From Fen-1308 sp035319185 (GTDB lineage: Bacteria > Nitrospirota > Thermodesulfovibrionia > Thermodesulfovibrionales > Dissulfurispiraceae): DNA of 8,811 nt. Shown piece after piece: positions 1 to 6,061 of the stretch (position 1 is the first letter of the stretch; each line of letters opens with the position of its first letter). The translations under genes were made by a program, and so were the position numbers. Location: NCBI GenBank assembly GCA_035319185.1, contig DATHDF010000072.1, forward strand, positions 1 through 8,811, in the 5' to 3' direction. Under the pieces are notes generated by a model. That model did not search any database. It saw nothing but the letters and a program-made list of their open reading frames with translations, and had not been told where the DNA came from.

Positions 1-810
1 AAATCCGAACCATCCAAACCACAGGAGGCCCGCGCCGATGACAACGAACGGCAGATTATTGGGTTTGTAAGTAGGGTCTTTTCTTTTTCCCAACATCAGG
101 GCCCCAACAAGACCGGCTACACCGGCATTGATGTGAACGACTGTTCCACCCGCAAAGTCAAGCGCGCCAAGCTGGGCCAGGAAGCCGCCGCCCCATACCC
201 AATGGGCTATCGGCACATAGGTTATGGTGAGCCAGAGTATCGAAAACAGTACCCACGCGGAAAATTTCATCCGCTCGACATATGAACCGCTTGCAAGAGC
301 AACTGTGATAGCTGCAAATGTCAACTGGTAAACGACGAATATGAATTCAGGAATCGTCTTTGCGGCGTCCGCAATGCTGGCCGTCCCGACGCCGGCGAGC
401 ATGATCTTATCGGCAGCGCCGATAATCCCCTTTACGTCAGTGCTGAATGCAAAAGTATATCCGTAAACGATCCATAGGACGCTAACAATCGCAAAGGTTG
501 CAAAAGACATTGCCAGTGTATTCAGGACATTCTTGCCCTTGGCCATACCGCCGTAAAACAATGCGAGGCCGGGCAGGGTCATAAGCATGACAAGGGCCGT
601 CGCTACGATCATCCAGGCGGTGTCGCCGGAATCAAGCTTGTTCGGCGCCGGTGCAGGCGCGGCTGCAGGAGCAGCGGGGGCAGCCGGGGCAGGCGCAGCA
701 GCCTGTGGCGCAGCCGGGGCTTCTGCCGGGGCTTTTTCGTCTGCCGCTATCGCAAGTCCCGCCATGCAGAGCATGGAAAGGACCATAATAATACTCAAAA
801 AGCTTTTCAT
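1..810 (-). CDS. amt: Ammonium transporter, Amt family (3' end outside window)
   Basis: Inner-membrane channel that takes up ammonium/ammonia. The first 270 residues are present and the C-terminal part lies beyond the left edge. Residues 1-22 form a signal peptide (ending GLAIA), as in E. coli AmtB. Residues about 27-56 are an Ala/Pro tether not present in E. coli AmtB. The Amt core follows: PGLALFYGGM, then LWIVYGYTFAF. By alignment with AmtB, F165 matches the F107 gate, W206 matches W148, D218 in DFAGGTVVHINAG matches D160, and H226 matches the first twin histidine H168. The second histidine would lie off the window. The start at 810 has a GGGAGGAG ribosome site just upstream. The gene lies 24 bp after the porin gene and is the third gene of the sigma-54 operon. 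No glnK is visible, though it could follow outside the window. The family call is very secure. Confidence 0.96.
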   Translation of the reverse strand, partial: MKSFLSIIMVLSMLCMAGLAIAADEKAPAEAPAAPQAAAPAPAAPAAPAAAPAPAPNKLDSGDTAWMIVATALVMLMTLPGLALFYGGMAKGKNVLNTLAMSFATFAIVSVLWIVYGYTFAFSTDVKGIIGAADKIMLAGVGTASIADAAKTIPEFIFVVYQLTFAAITVALASGSYVERMKFSAWVLFSILWLTITYVPIAHWVWGGGFLAQLGALDFAGGTVVHINAGVAGLVGALMLGKRKDPTYKPNNLPFVVIGAGLLWFGWFGF

Positions 811-834
811 ATCTCCTCCCAGTTATTAACTTGT

Positions 835-1701
835 TTAAAAACTTAACGTCACGCCAACGCCATAAACGAAGGTGTTATCAATGTGAGCAGCCGGGTTGTT
901 ATCCGTGTTGGGGTCGCTGTGATGAGCCTTGCCTGAAAGCGGATACCAGTACTGCATAACAGGCTGGACAACTACATTCTTTGCAACAGGAATCGTGAGC
1001 CCCGCCTTCAGCATGCCGTCGTGAAGGGCGCTATATGTTTTCATATTGTTTCCGCCGATGTTGTAATATCCGAAAGATGCGCCGAGATCTACCGTCATGT
1101 CGCCGGCAGGCACCTTTACAACAGGGAATGACTGAGAAAATGCGAGGTTGACATACCAGCCCGGATAAGCATCGATATCACGATATACCGATATCGTCGG
1201 ATGAGCTATCATATCATATGTTGCGCTTACATAAAGCTCCTGCGTCTGCTGAGCATAATCCGTGCCGTAATAAATATAACCGCCGGTGAGTCCGAGCTTG
1301 TCGATCGCATAAGTATAGCTGAGGGTTACGTCGGTTTCATTCCAGCTCTTCTGTCCTTCGCCTACTGGAACGCCATTGGCGTCAAATGCCTTTCCGGGGA
1401 CAAATACCTGCGTACCGTGCTGGTCTGTATCCATATTGCCCCATACATTAAGGGCAAACCCCTTGTAATTCACAGTTACAGACGGCTGCAGCACAACGCT
1501 CTTTGCGCTAAGTTCAGCGCCCCTGAATACATATTTATTCAATCCCGTTAGAGATACGCTGCCCGTCACATCAGGTGCAGGCGCCGCCGCAGGAGCCGCA
1601 GCCGGTGCCGCAGGGGCTGCTGCCTGTTCTTCAGCGTAAGCGCCGGCAGTCAAAACGCAAACCGAAAACATCATCACCAATACTGTCCTGATAAGCTTCA
1701 T
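835..1701 (-). CDS. Putative outer-membrane porin (TorF/gcw_chp-like), 288 aa
   Basis: Residues 1-23 form a signal peptide (ending TAGAYA). An Ala/Pro-rich tether follows at about 27-42, then an alternating hydrophobic/polar pattern rich in Tyr, Gly and Asn, typical of a small beta-barrel. The last residues (VGVTLSF) end in Phe, the usual outer-membrane insertion signal. The segment with YVFRGAELS and the following YKGFALNVWGN resemble the TorF-type putative porin family; I recognise this by eye only. GGGAGG at 1711-1716 precedes the ATG by 9 nt. The gene sits between the small HTH gene (50 bp upstream) and amt (24 bp downstream), so it is probably co-transcribed and may serve ammonium or small-solute entry across the outer membrane. 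The substrate is inference. It could instead be a non-porin barrel of the same fold. Confidence 0.75.
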   Translation of the reverse strand: MKLIRTVLVMMFSVCVLTAGAYAEEQAAAPAAPAAAPAAAPAPDVTGSVSLTGLNKYVFRGAELSAKSVVLQPSVTVNYKGFALNVWGNMDTDQHGTQVFVPGKAFDANGVPVGEGQKSWNETDVTLSYTYAIDKLGLTGGYIYYGTDYAQQTQELYVSATYDMIAHPTISVYRDIDAYPGWYVNLAFSQSFPVVKVPAGDMTVDLGASFGYYNIGGNNMKTYSALHDGMLKAGLTIPVAKNVVVQPVMQYWYPLSGKAHHSDPNTDNNPAAHIDNTFVYGVGVTLSF

Positions 1702-1751
1702 GCTAATATTCCTCCCTTAAGTAATGTCGGGCACATCGCCCGTGTTTCCTG

Positions 1752-1955
1752 CTAAACGGTTGTGCTGCTTATCTCCAGCTTCTCCTTATCCCCCTCCTCC
1801 TTTCTTATCCCGTATTTCTTGATCTTGTACCCAATCATTCTCTCGGTGATGCCGAGTATCCTCGCTGCCCTGGCCATCACCCAGTTGCTTTGCCTGAGGG
1901 CCTTGGTGATCTCCTCCCTTTCTATTTCGACCACTTTTGTCCTGAGCGAACCCAT
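1752..1955 (-). CDS. Stand-alone Fis/NifA-type helix-turn-helix protein, 67 aa
   Basis: This small DNA-binding protein consists almost only of the HTH_8 (Fis-type) domain normally found at the C-terminus of NtrC/NifA activators. Residues 13-51 carry the pattern EREEITKALRQSNWVMARAA followed by RILGITERMIGYKIKKYGI, closest in my judgement to the NifA DNA-binding domain (WVQAKAARLLGMTPRQ-like). There is no receiver, GAF or AAA+ domain, so it cannot itself remodel sigma-54 polymerase. The C-terminal 17 residues are a charged tail. AGGAGGA at 1961-1967, 5 nt before the ATG, supports the start. It is the first gene of the sigma-54 operon with the porin and amt. It may act as an accessory binder or auto-regulator of this promoter, which is inference. 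It does not look like a decayed NifA, because it has its own start and ribosome site. Confidence 0.85.
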   Translation of the reverse strand: MGSLRTKVVEIEREEITKALRQSNWVMARAARILGITERMIGYKIKKYGIRKEEGDKEKLEISSTTV

Positions 1956-1991
1956 GCGATTCCTCCTGATTCGACGCTGTCCTTACTGATT

Positions 1992-2008
1992 AGCCAGAAA
2001 TGTGCCAA
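1992..2008 (-). promoter_or_regulatory. Sigma-54 (RpoN) -24/-12 promoter of the HTH-porin-amt operon
   Basis: On the minus strand the site reads TTGGCACATTTCTGGCT. This matches YTGGCAC-N5-TTGCW with the GG (2005-2006) and GC (1993-1994) doublets exactly ten bases apart; only one T of the -12 TTGC is replaced by G. The predicted transcript start is near 1981, giving a leader of about 25 nt that contains the AGGAGGA ribosome site of the 67-aa gene. RpoN control fits an ammonium-uptake operon, usually through NtrC. Confidence 0.8.
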
Positions 2009-2051
2009 CCTGCAACTCATTGTTATTTTTTGCTTTATATGCCCAAAGAGA

Positions 2052-2069
2052 CACTACAATATTGTAATG
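2052..2069. promoter_or_regulatory. 18-bp near-perfect palindrome, candidate activator site
   Basis: CACTACAAT/ATTGTAATG is an inverted repeat with one mismatched pair and a perfect 12-bp core, TACAATATTGTA. Its centre is about 80 bp upstream of the predicted sigma-54 transcript start, a usual distance for an enhancer-binding protein. It matches neither the NtrC consensus nor the NifA TGT-N10-ACA site. It also lies in the shared intergenic region with the divergent reductase gene. Which protein binds is unknown. Confidence 0.4.
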
Positions 2070-2181
2070 CCATACATTTTTGTTGAACTGCTAATGTGCA
2101 GGGTTCTGCCCGGCGCCCGGATGCCGCAAAAATCGCCATACCGCCCCCGCCACTATTAGAATGAAGCCTGTCTCTCCAATT

Positions 2182-2209
2182 TTGACTTGAGGTGGATTTC
2201 AGCTACAAT
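2182..2209 (+). promoter_or_regulatory. Sigma-70-type promoter of the reductase gene, probably leaderless
   Basis: TTGACT (2182-2187), a 16-bp spacer and TACAAT (2204-2209) form a good housekeeping promoter. Transcription would start about 7 nt after the -10 box, at 2216, which is the A of the ATG. No Shine-Dalgarno sequence precedes that ATG. Confidence 0.65.
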
Positions 2210-2215
2210 TGATTT

Positions 2216-3862
2216 ATGGAAAAAGAACCCATATCCGACGACATAAAGAAAATGCTCCATGATACCTTCAAGGCATTGAAGGACGACGTTATAATCGAAG
2301 TCTTCACCAATAAAGATGAAAATGAGACGTTCAACAAGGCAACGGTAAGCATGATCGAAGCCCTTGCTGCCATTACTCCAAAAATCAAACCTACCTTTAA
2401 TGAAATCGGAGCCGAGCTTTCAAGAAAGCGTGTTGTGTCGAGGTCTCCAACAATACTTCTGGCTCCGGATAAGTTCTCCATTCGTTACACCGGATCGCCC
2501 CTCGGAGAAGAAGGCCGTTCCTTCATTGTCGCAATTATCATGGCATCTACAGCAAGCGTTGTCCTCAGCGAAGAATCGCTGCGGCGCCTGATGGAACTCA
2601 AAGAGCACAGGTCCGTACAGGTATTCGTAAGCCCCACATGTCCCTATTGCCCGCAAGAGGTCATTTACGCCGTTTCCGCTGCGGTAGCCCAGCCCGAGCT
2701 GGTGACTGCCGAGATCATCGAGATCTTCGAAAACCAGGACCTGGCGGAGGAAAAAGGCATAATCTCGGTGCCTCAGACCTTCATCAACGGGACGCTCACC
2801 TCGCCCGGGGTCGAGCCTGAGGAGTTTTTCATCGAATCCTTGCTGACGCTAAAGAGACCCGAGATAGTAACCGAAGTCATTTCAGACAAGCCGGTCGAAA
2901 GCGATGTCGTGATTTTAGGAGCTGGGCCCGCCGGGCTCACAGCTGCAATATACGCAGTGCGTGCCGGCTTGAAAACAGTTGTTGTAGAAAAGGCGAATGT
3001 CGGCGGGCAGGTTGCTATAACGCCCATTGTGGAGAACTATCCAGGTTTCGCGAAGATTCCCGGCAAATCGCTTGTAGATCTCATCACGCAGCAGGCGCTT
3101 CAATATGTCGACGTCCATATCTCCGAAGAAGTGAAGGAGATAGAGAAAAAAGAAGAGAGATTTCACATTAAGACAAGCCGAGCTTACTATATTTCCCGCA
3201 GTATCATCCTGGCCACAGGCGTCAGCAGCCGCGAGCTGAATGTACCCGGCGAAAAGCGTTTCTGGGGCCGCGGAGTTAGCTATTGTGCGGAGTGCGACGG
3301 CTATTTCTTCAAGGACGGCAAGAACGTGCTGATCGTCGGCGGAGGGAATACCGCGGCAACAGACGCCCTTTATCTCCACGCCCTCGGAGCAAAGGTGTCG
3401 ATAGTCCACCGAAAAGACAAGCTCAGAGCTGAAAAGCGCTTGCAGGACAGCCTTGCCAAGGCCGGCATACCGATATTGTGGAACAGCTCGGTCAGCGAGA
3501 TTGTCGGCGACCGCGTGGTGAAGTCTGCAAAGATCACGGATACTAAGGACGGCAAAACAACAGAAATGCCTGTGGATGGGATATTCGTTGCTATCGGGTA
3601 CAAGCCCAATAATGAAATTGCGGCATCTATCGGACTTGCAATGGATGAGTATGGCTATGTGAAGGTGGATGAAGAGCAACGGACTTCGATAAAGATGGTT
3701 TATGCAGCGGGGGACATAACCGGGGGTGTAAAACAGATTGTGGTTGCAGTAGGACAGGCCTCAGTTGCAGCCCTGACAGCCTTTGAAGACCTTTCGAATC
3801 CGTACTGGAAAGATACGGAAGCCCTTACTGGCGCAGATCTGCAACAGGGAATACAACCGTGA
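2216..3862 (+). CDS. AhpF-like NADPH-dependent disulfide flavoreductase (double Trx fold + TrxB core), 548 aa
   Basis: Cytoplasmic FAD enzyme that passes electrons from a pyridine nucleotide through two redox disulfides to a protein partner. Residues 1-125 form a first thioredoxin-like fold without a CxxC, ending in the AhpF-typical YTGSPLGEEG. Residues 132-212 form a second fold with CPYC at 142-145 and cis-Pro at 186 (SVPQTFING). Residues 228-530 form the reductase core: FAD motif GAGPAG 235-240, GGQV then VENYPGF, redox CAEC 357-360, nucleotide motif GGGNTA 375-380, and AAGD 497-500. HRKDKLRAEK (398-407) resembles the NADPH-binding motif of TrxB rather than the NADH-type segment of E. coli AhpF. 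Length is close to AhpF (about 520). No ahpC or thioredoxin gene is visible nearby, so the partner is unknown. The ATG lacks a ribosome site. Its 3' end overlaps the kinase gene by 38 bp. Confidence 0.92.
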   Translation: MEKEPISDDIKKMLHDTFKALKDDVIIEVFTNKDENETFNKATVSMIEALAAITPKIKPTFNEIGAELSRKRVVSRSPTILLAPDKFSIRYTGSPLGEEGRSFIVAIIMASTASVVLSEESLRRLMELKEHRSVQVFVSPTCPYCPQEVIYAVSAAVAQPELVTAEIIEIFENQDLAEEKGIISVPQTFINGTLTSPGVEPEEFFIESLLTLKRPEIVTEVISDKPVESDVVILGAGPAGLTAAIYAVRAGLKTVVVEKANVGGQVAITPIVENYPGFAKIPGKSLVDLITQQALQYVDVHISEEVKEIEKKEERFHIKTSRAYYISRSIILATGVSSRELNVPGEKRFWGRGVSYCAECDGYFFKDGKNVLIVGGGNTAATDALYLHALGAKVSIVHRKDKLRAEKRLQDSLAKAGIPILWNSSVSEIVGDRVVKSAKITDTKDGKTTEMPVDGIFVAIGYKPNNEIAASIGLAMDEYGYVKVDEEQRTSIKMVYAAGDITGGVKQIVVAVGQASVAALTAFEDLSNPYWKDTEALTGADLQQGIQP

Positions 3863-5198
3863 ACTCGCTCCCCTCGCCCACCTTGCTTTTCACGTAGATC
3901 CTGCCGTTATTGGCCTTGATGATCCACTGCGTTATCGACAATCCAAGCCCCGTACCGACTGCCCGGACATTCTCTTTTTCACCCCGATAAAACCTGTCAA
4001 AAATATGAGGTATTTCTTCCTCCGGTATTCCAACGCCGGAATCGCTGATAGTAACGCGCACAGTCGAATCGTCCATGCTTGATCCAATGGTCACACTTCC
4101 TCCGCGAGACGTATACTTGATGCCATTATCTATGAGATTGGAGAAAGCCTGCTCAAGCAGGTTCATATCTCCGAACAACTCGAGCTGGCGCTCTTCGTAT
4201 CTCTCAACCAATGTTATGATCCCTCGCTCAGCCTTGAACCTGAAACGGTCCACTATGTTCCTCATGAACTCATTTAGGTCGAACTTCTGTTTTCTGAGCT
4301 CCAGTATATGGTTGTCGACTTTTGTCAGAAACAGAATATTATCCGTAATACGGGAAAGCCTCACAAGGTCAGTCAGGTTATTGCGCAAAAGCTCCTCATA
4401 CTCTTCAGCCGTCCGCTTGCGCCTGAGCGTAACCTCGGTGTTGCCTATGAGAGACGTAAGCGGAGAACGTATCTCGTGAGCGACATCCGAAGTAAAGCGC
4501 TTATGCGCTTCGAGAGATGAATGAATGTCCTCGATCATGCTGTTGAATATGCCGACAATTGAGTCGATCTCTTTTCCCTTCCGACCGATATCGATCTTTT
4601 CCGCAGTCCTGGACCGTATGATCTCCTCGGCCCTCTTGCGTAGTTTAACGATAGGCGCAACTGACCTGGTTGCAAAGAGCCAGCCCATGATAAACGACAA
4701 GACAAGAAGCATTGCGGGGAACACAACTATCAAGCGGTTCAGACTTTCCAGATGTTGCCTTATATCTTCAAGCGACGCGCCCATCCTGAGAACCTCGTCC
4801 TTGCCCGCCGGGAAGTAGATTACCCTTACCTTCTCTCCCTTCGAATCGACGGTATCGTAAACGGGCTTGCCGCTGAGGGCTTTTTGCAGCTTGTCCATAT
4901 TGACAGGCCATCTCTGCGAAACGCTGCTGATCGAGCCGACAACGGCTGTGCCGTTGTGACGGGCGATCTGATGATAATCAGCCTCTACCTTCTTTATAAT
5001 CTCCTGTCCTCTTTCAAGATGGTCCGCATCCAGCTTGCCTTCAGAGGCATCCTTGGCCAGCCGCATCAGCGACCAGTCAGCCGTCTCGTAAAGACTGTTC
5101 CGGTATTCGGAATATGCGCCAAAGGCCGCCAAAAAAAATATTGCTGCGAAGCATACAGTAAACAGAAGCGTCAGCCGCATTCTGAAAGTATTGATCAT
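3825..5198 (-). CDS. Membrane sensor histidine kinase (HAMP-HisKA-HATPase), 457 aa
   Basis: Sensor of a two-component system. There is a transmembrane helix at about 9-29, a periplasmic sensor region at about 31-153, a second helix at about 155-176, and HAMP at about 177-230. HisKA follows with phospho-acceptor H241 in SDVAHEIRSPLTSL. The ATPase domain has an N box with N354 and N358 (SNLIDNGIKYT), a G1 box DSGVG (386-390), an F box IFDRFYRG and a G2 box GTGLGL (415-420), so it looks catalytically intact. Architecture and spacing resemble CusS-type heavy-metal sensor kinases, but I see no metal-ligand motif and do not assign a signal. I chose ATG 5198 because AGGAG lies 6 nt upstream; the longer TTG start at 5213 would have none. 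No response regulator is adjacent on either side, so it appears orphan. It is divergent from the pentapeptide gene. Confidence 0.93.
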   Translation of the reverse strand: MINTFRMRLTLLFTVCFAAIFFLAAFGAYSEYRNSLYETADWSLMRLAKDASEGKLDADHLERGQEIIKKVEADYHQIARHNGTAVVGSISSVSQRWPVNMDKLQKALSGKPVYDTVDSKGEKVRVIYFPAGKDEVLRMGASLEDIRQHLESLNRLIVVFPAMLLVLSFIMGWLFATRSVAPIVKLRKRAEEIIRSRTAEKIDIGRKGKEIDSIVGIFNSMIEDIHSSLEAHKRFTSDVAHEIRSPLTSLIGNTEVTLRRKRTAEEYEELLRNNLTDLVRLSRITDNILFLTKVDNHILELRKQKFDLNEFMRNIVDRFRFKAERGIITLVERYEERQLELFGDMNLLEQAFSNLIDNGIKYTSRGGSVTIGSSMDDSTVRVTISDSGVGIPEEEIPHIFDRFYRGEKENVRAVGTGLGLSITQWIIKANNGRIYVKSKVGEGSEFTVVFPVADLRQ

Positions 5199-5204
5199 TA
5201 ATAT

Positions 5205-5209
5205 CTCCT
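5205..5209 (-). promoter_or_regulatory. Ribosome binding site deciding the kinase start
   Basis: AGGAG on the minus strand lies 6 nt before ATG 5198 and downstream of the alternative in-frame TTG at 5213. It therefore supports the shorter 457-aa protein. Confidence 0.8.
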
Positions 5210-5230
5210 GCAATGAGCCTGAATCGACTT

Positions 5231-5246
5231 TGTGATCACCATCACA
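5231..5246. promoter_or_regulatory. CRP/FNR-type operator TGTGA-N6-TCACA
   Basis: Perfect half-sites TGTGA and TCACA with the six-base spacer TCACCA match the core of the E. coli CRP site. The site lies between two divergent genes. It covers the predicted start of kinase transcription (about 5241), a position that usually gives repression, and its centre is about 80 bp upstream of the pentapeptide start. Which Crp/Fnr family member binds cannot be told. Confidence 0.6.
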
Positions 5247-5247
5247 T

Positions 5248-5274
5248 ATTATACCTGAGGCTGCATGATTTCAA
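5248..5274 (-). promoter_or_regulatory. Candidate promoter of the kinase gene
   Basis: A perfect TATAAT (5248-5253) lies on the minus strand, with TTGAAA (5269-5274) upstream. The 15-bp spacer is shorter than usual, so the -35 assignment is weak. Transcript start would be near 5241, inside the CRP-type site, leaving a leader of about 43 nt with the AGGAG ribosome site. Confidence 0.5.
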
Positions 5275-5282
5275 TACTCATA

Positions 5283-5311
5283 TTGCGGACAGCAGATTGA
5301 CCTTATATACT
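5283..5311 (+). promoter_or_regulatory. Candidate promoter of the pentapeptide gene, probably leaderless
   Basis: TATACT (5306-5311) has a weak -35 match, TTGCGG (5283-5288), at 17 bp. Six bases separate the -10 box from ATG 5318, so transcription should start at or next to the A of the start codon. This is the same geometry as at the reductase gene. No ribosome site is seen. Confidence 0.5.
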
Positions 5312-5317
5312 GGACAT

Positions 5318-6016
5318 ATGAAAAGCGTGTCTAGAAGCCGCGTCATGGAAATAGTTGCAACCGGCGGGGACTTGACCGGGGCCGATCTGTCTGGGACGAA
5401 TCTGAGCGAACTGGACCTCAGCGCAATGAGGCTGGCGGATTCCGATCTTCAGCGCTCAGACTTGAGCAAGACCGCGTTGATTAGGGCCGACCTTTCCGGC
5501 TGCGAACTGGCCTCTGCAAACCTTTCAGTGGCCAACCTTACCGGAGCAGCAATGAAAGGGTGCAACCTCTCCGGAGCGGACCTCAGCTTTTCGATCCTTA
5601 TCGGCGCTAATCTCAATAAAGCAGTATTGTCCGGTTCGAATCTCAGTCTGTCGAATCTTTCAAGCGCAGTTATCAGAAATGCGATCGTGACAGGGGCCAA
5701 TCTTAAGCAGGCTGAAGCGAGCGGTTCGGATTTTTCAGGATCGGTGATGGGTAACATAAATGCCTTTGGGGCCAATCTGGCGGGATCAAATCTTTCACGC
5801 GCTGCACTGAATGATGCTGTTTTGACCAAGGCCGACTTGACCGCAGCCGACCTTTCCGGGGCAGATCTGAGAAATACGGAACTGATCAACGCAAATTTTA
5901 CCGCCGCTGATCTTAGAGATGCAGATCTTCGCGGGGCCACATTTACCGGCGCCAATTTCGCACGCGCCAAAATCAATGGTGTAAAACTGGACGATGGTGT
6001 GAGGCTTATTGCATAG
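5318..6016 (+). CDS. Pentapeptide-repeat protein, 232 aa
   Basis: After a 17-residue N-terminal segment (MKSVSRSRVMEIVATGG), residues about 18-227 are roughly 42 consecutive A(D/N)LxG-type pentapeptides without a register break. This predicts a right-handed quadrilateral beta-helix of about ten coils. There is no signal peptide or membrane segment, so it is probably cytoplasmic. The family includes the gyrase-protecting DNA mimics MfpA and Qnr, but by my count acidic and basic residues are nearly balanced (about 23 and 20), which does not favour DNA mimicry; function is unknown. I chose ATG 5318. A longer in-frame start at 5213 would add 35 non-repeat residues translated from the promoter and the CRP-type site, again without a ribosome site. 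The gene is divergent from the kinase and convergent with the repeat-protein gene. Confidence 0.85.
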   Translation: MKSVSRSRVMEIVATGGDLTGADLSGTNLSELDLSAMRLADSDLQRSDLSKTALIRADLSGCELASANLSVANLTGAAMKGCNLSGADLSFSILIGANLNKAVLSGSNLSLSNLSSAVIRNAIVTGANLKQAEASGSDFSGSVMGNINAFGANLAGSNLSRAALNDAVLTKADLTAADLSGADLRNTELINANFTAADLRDADLRGATFTGANFARAKINGVKLDDGVRLIA

Positions 6017-6050
6017 GGCCACCTCCGAGATCACTCTCGTGAGATGGCCC
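6016..6050. terminator. Hairpin between convergent genes, possible bidirectional terminator
   Basis: GGGCCA (6016-6021) pairs with TGGCCC (6045-6050). After a C·A mismatch, CTC pairs with GAG, and CGAGA pairs with TCTCG around a TCAC loop with one bulged T. That is about 14 pairs starting in the pentapeptide stop codon. No T-run follows on either strand, so Rho-independent termination is not assured. Confidence 0.4.
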
Positions 6051-6061
6051 CACACAGTTGT

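Noticed and set aside
587..829. Plus-strand open frame rich in Ala and Gly
   Set aside because: It is the antisense of the signal peptide and Ala/Pro tether of the ammonium transporter; the GC-rich GCC/GCG codons keep the opposite frame open.
1201..1551. Plus-strand open frame of 116 codons
   Set aside because: Antisense to the porin gene, which has a signal peptide, a ribosome site and a C-terminal Phe.
2001..2184. NifA upstream activator site TGT-N10-ACA
   Set aside because: I tested each TGT on the plus strand; none has ACA after ten bases. The nearest is TGT-N8-ACA at 2063-2076, with wrong spacing.
2915..3679. Long minus-strand open frame of 254 codons
   Set aside because: Antisense to the reductase core, which has clear FAD, CAEC and NADPH motifs in the plus frame. 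The antisense product shows no domain and no good ribosome site.
5199..5213. TTG start at 5213 for the kinase
   Set aside because: The only ribosome site (AGGAG, 5205-5209) lies downstream of it and 6 nt before ATG 5198.
5213..5317. N-terminal extension of the pentapeptide protein from ATG 5213
   Set aside because: The 35 extra residues are not repeat-like, lack a ribosome site and would be translated from the promoter and CRP-type operator; ATG 5318 is preferred.
5449..5976. Minus-strand open frame of 175 codons with a repetitive look
   Set aside because: It mirrors the pentapeptide repeats on the opposite strand; its periodicity comes from the repeated GCC-GAC-CTG codons.
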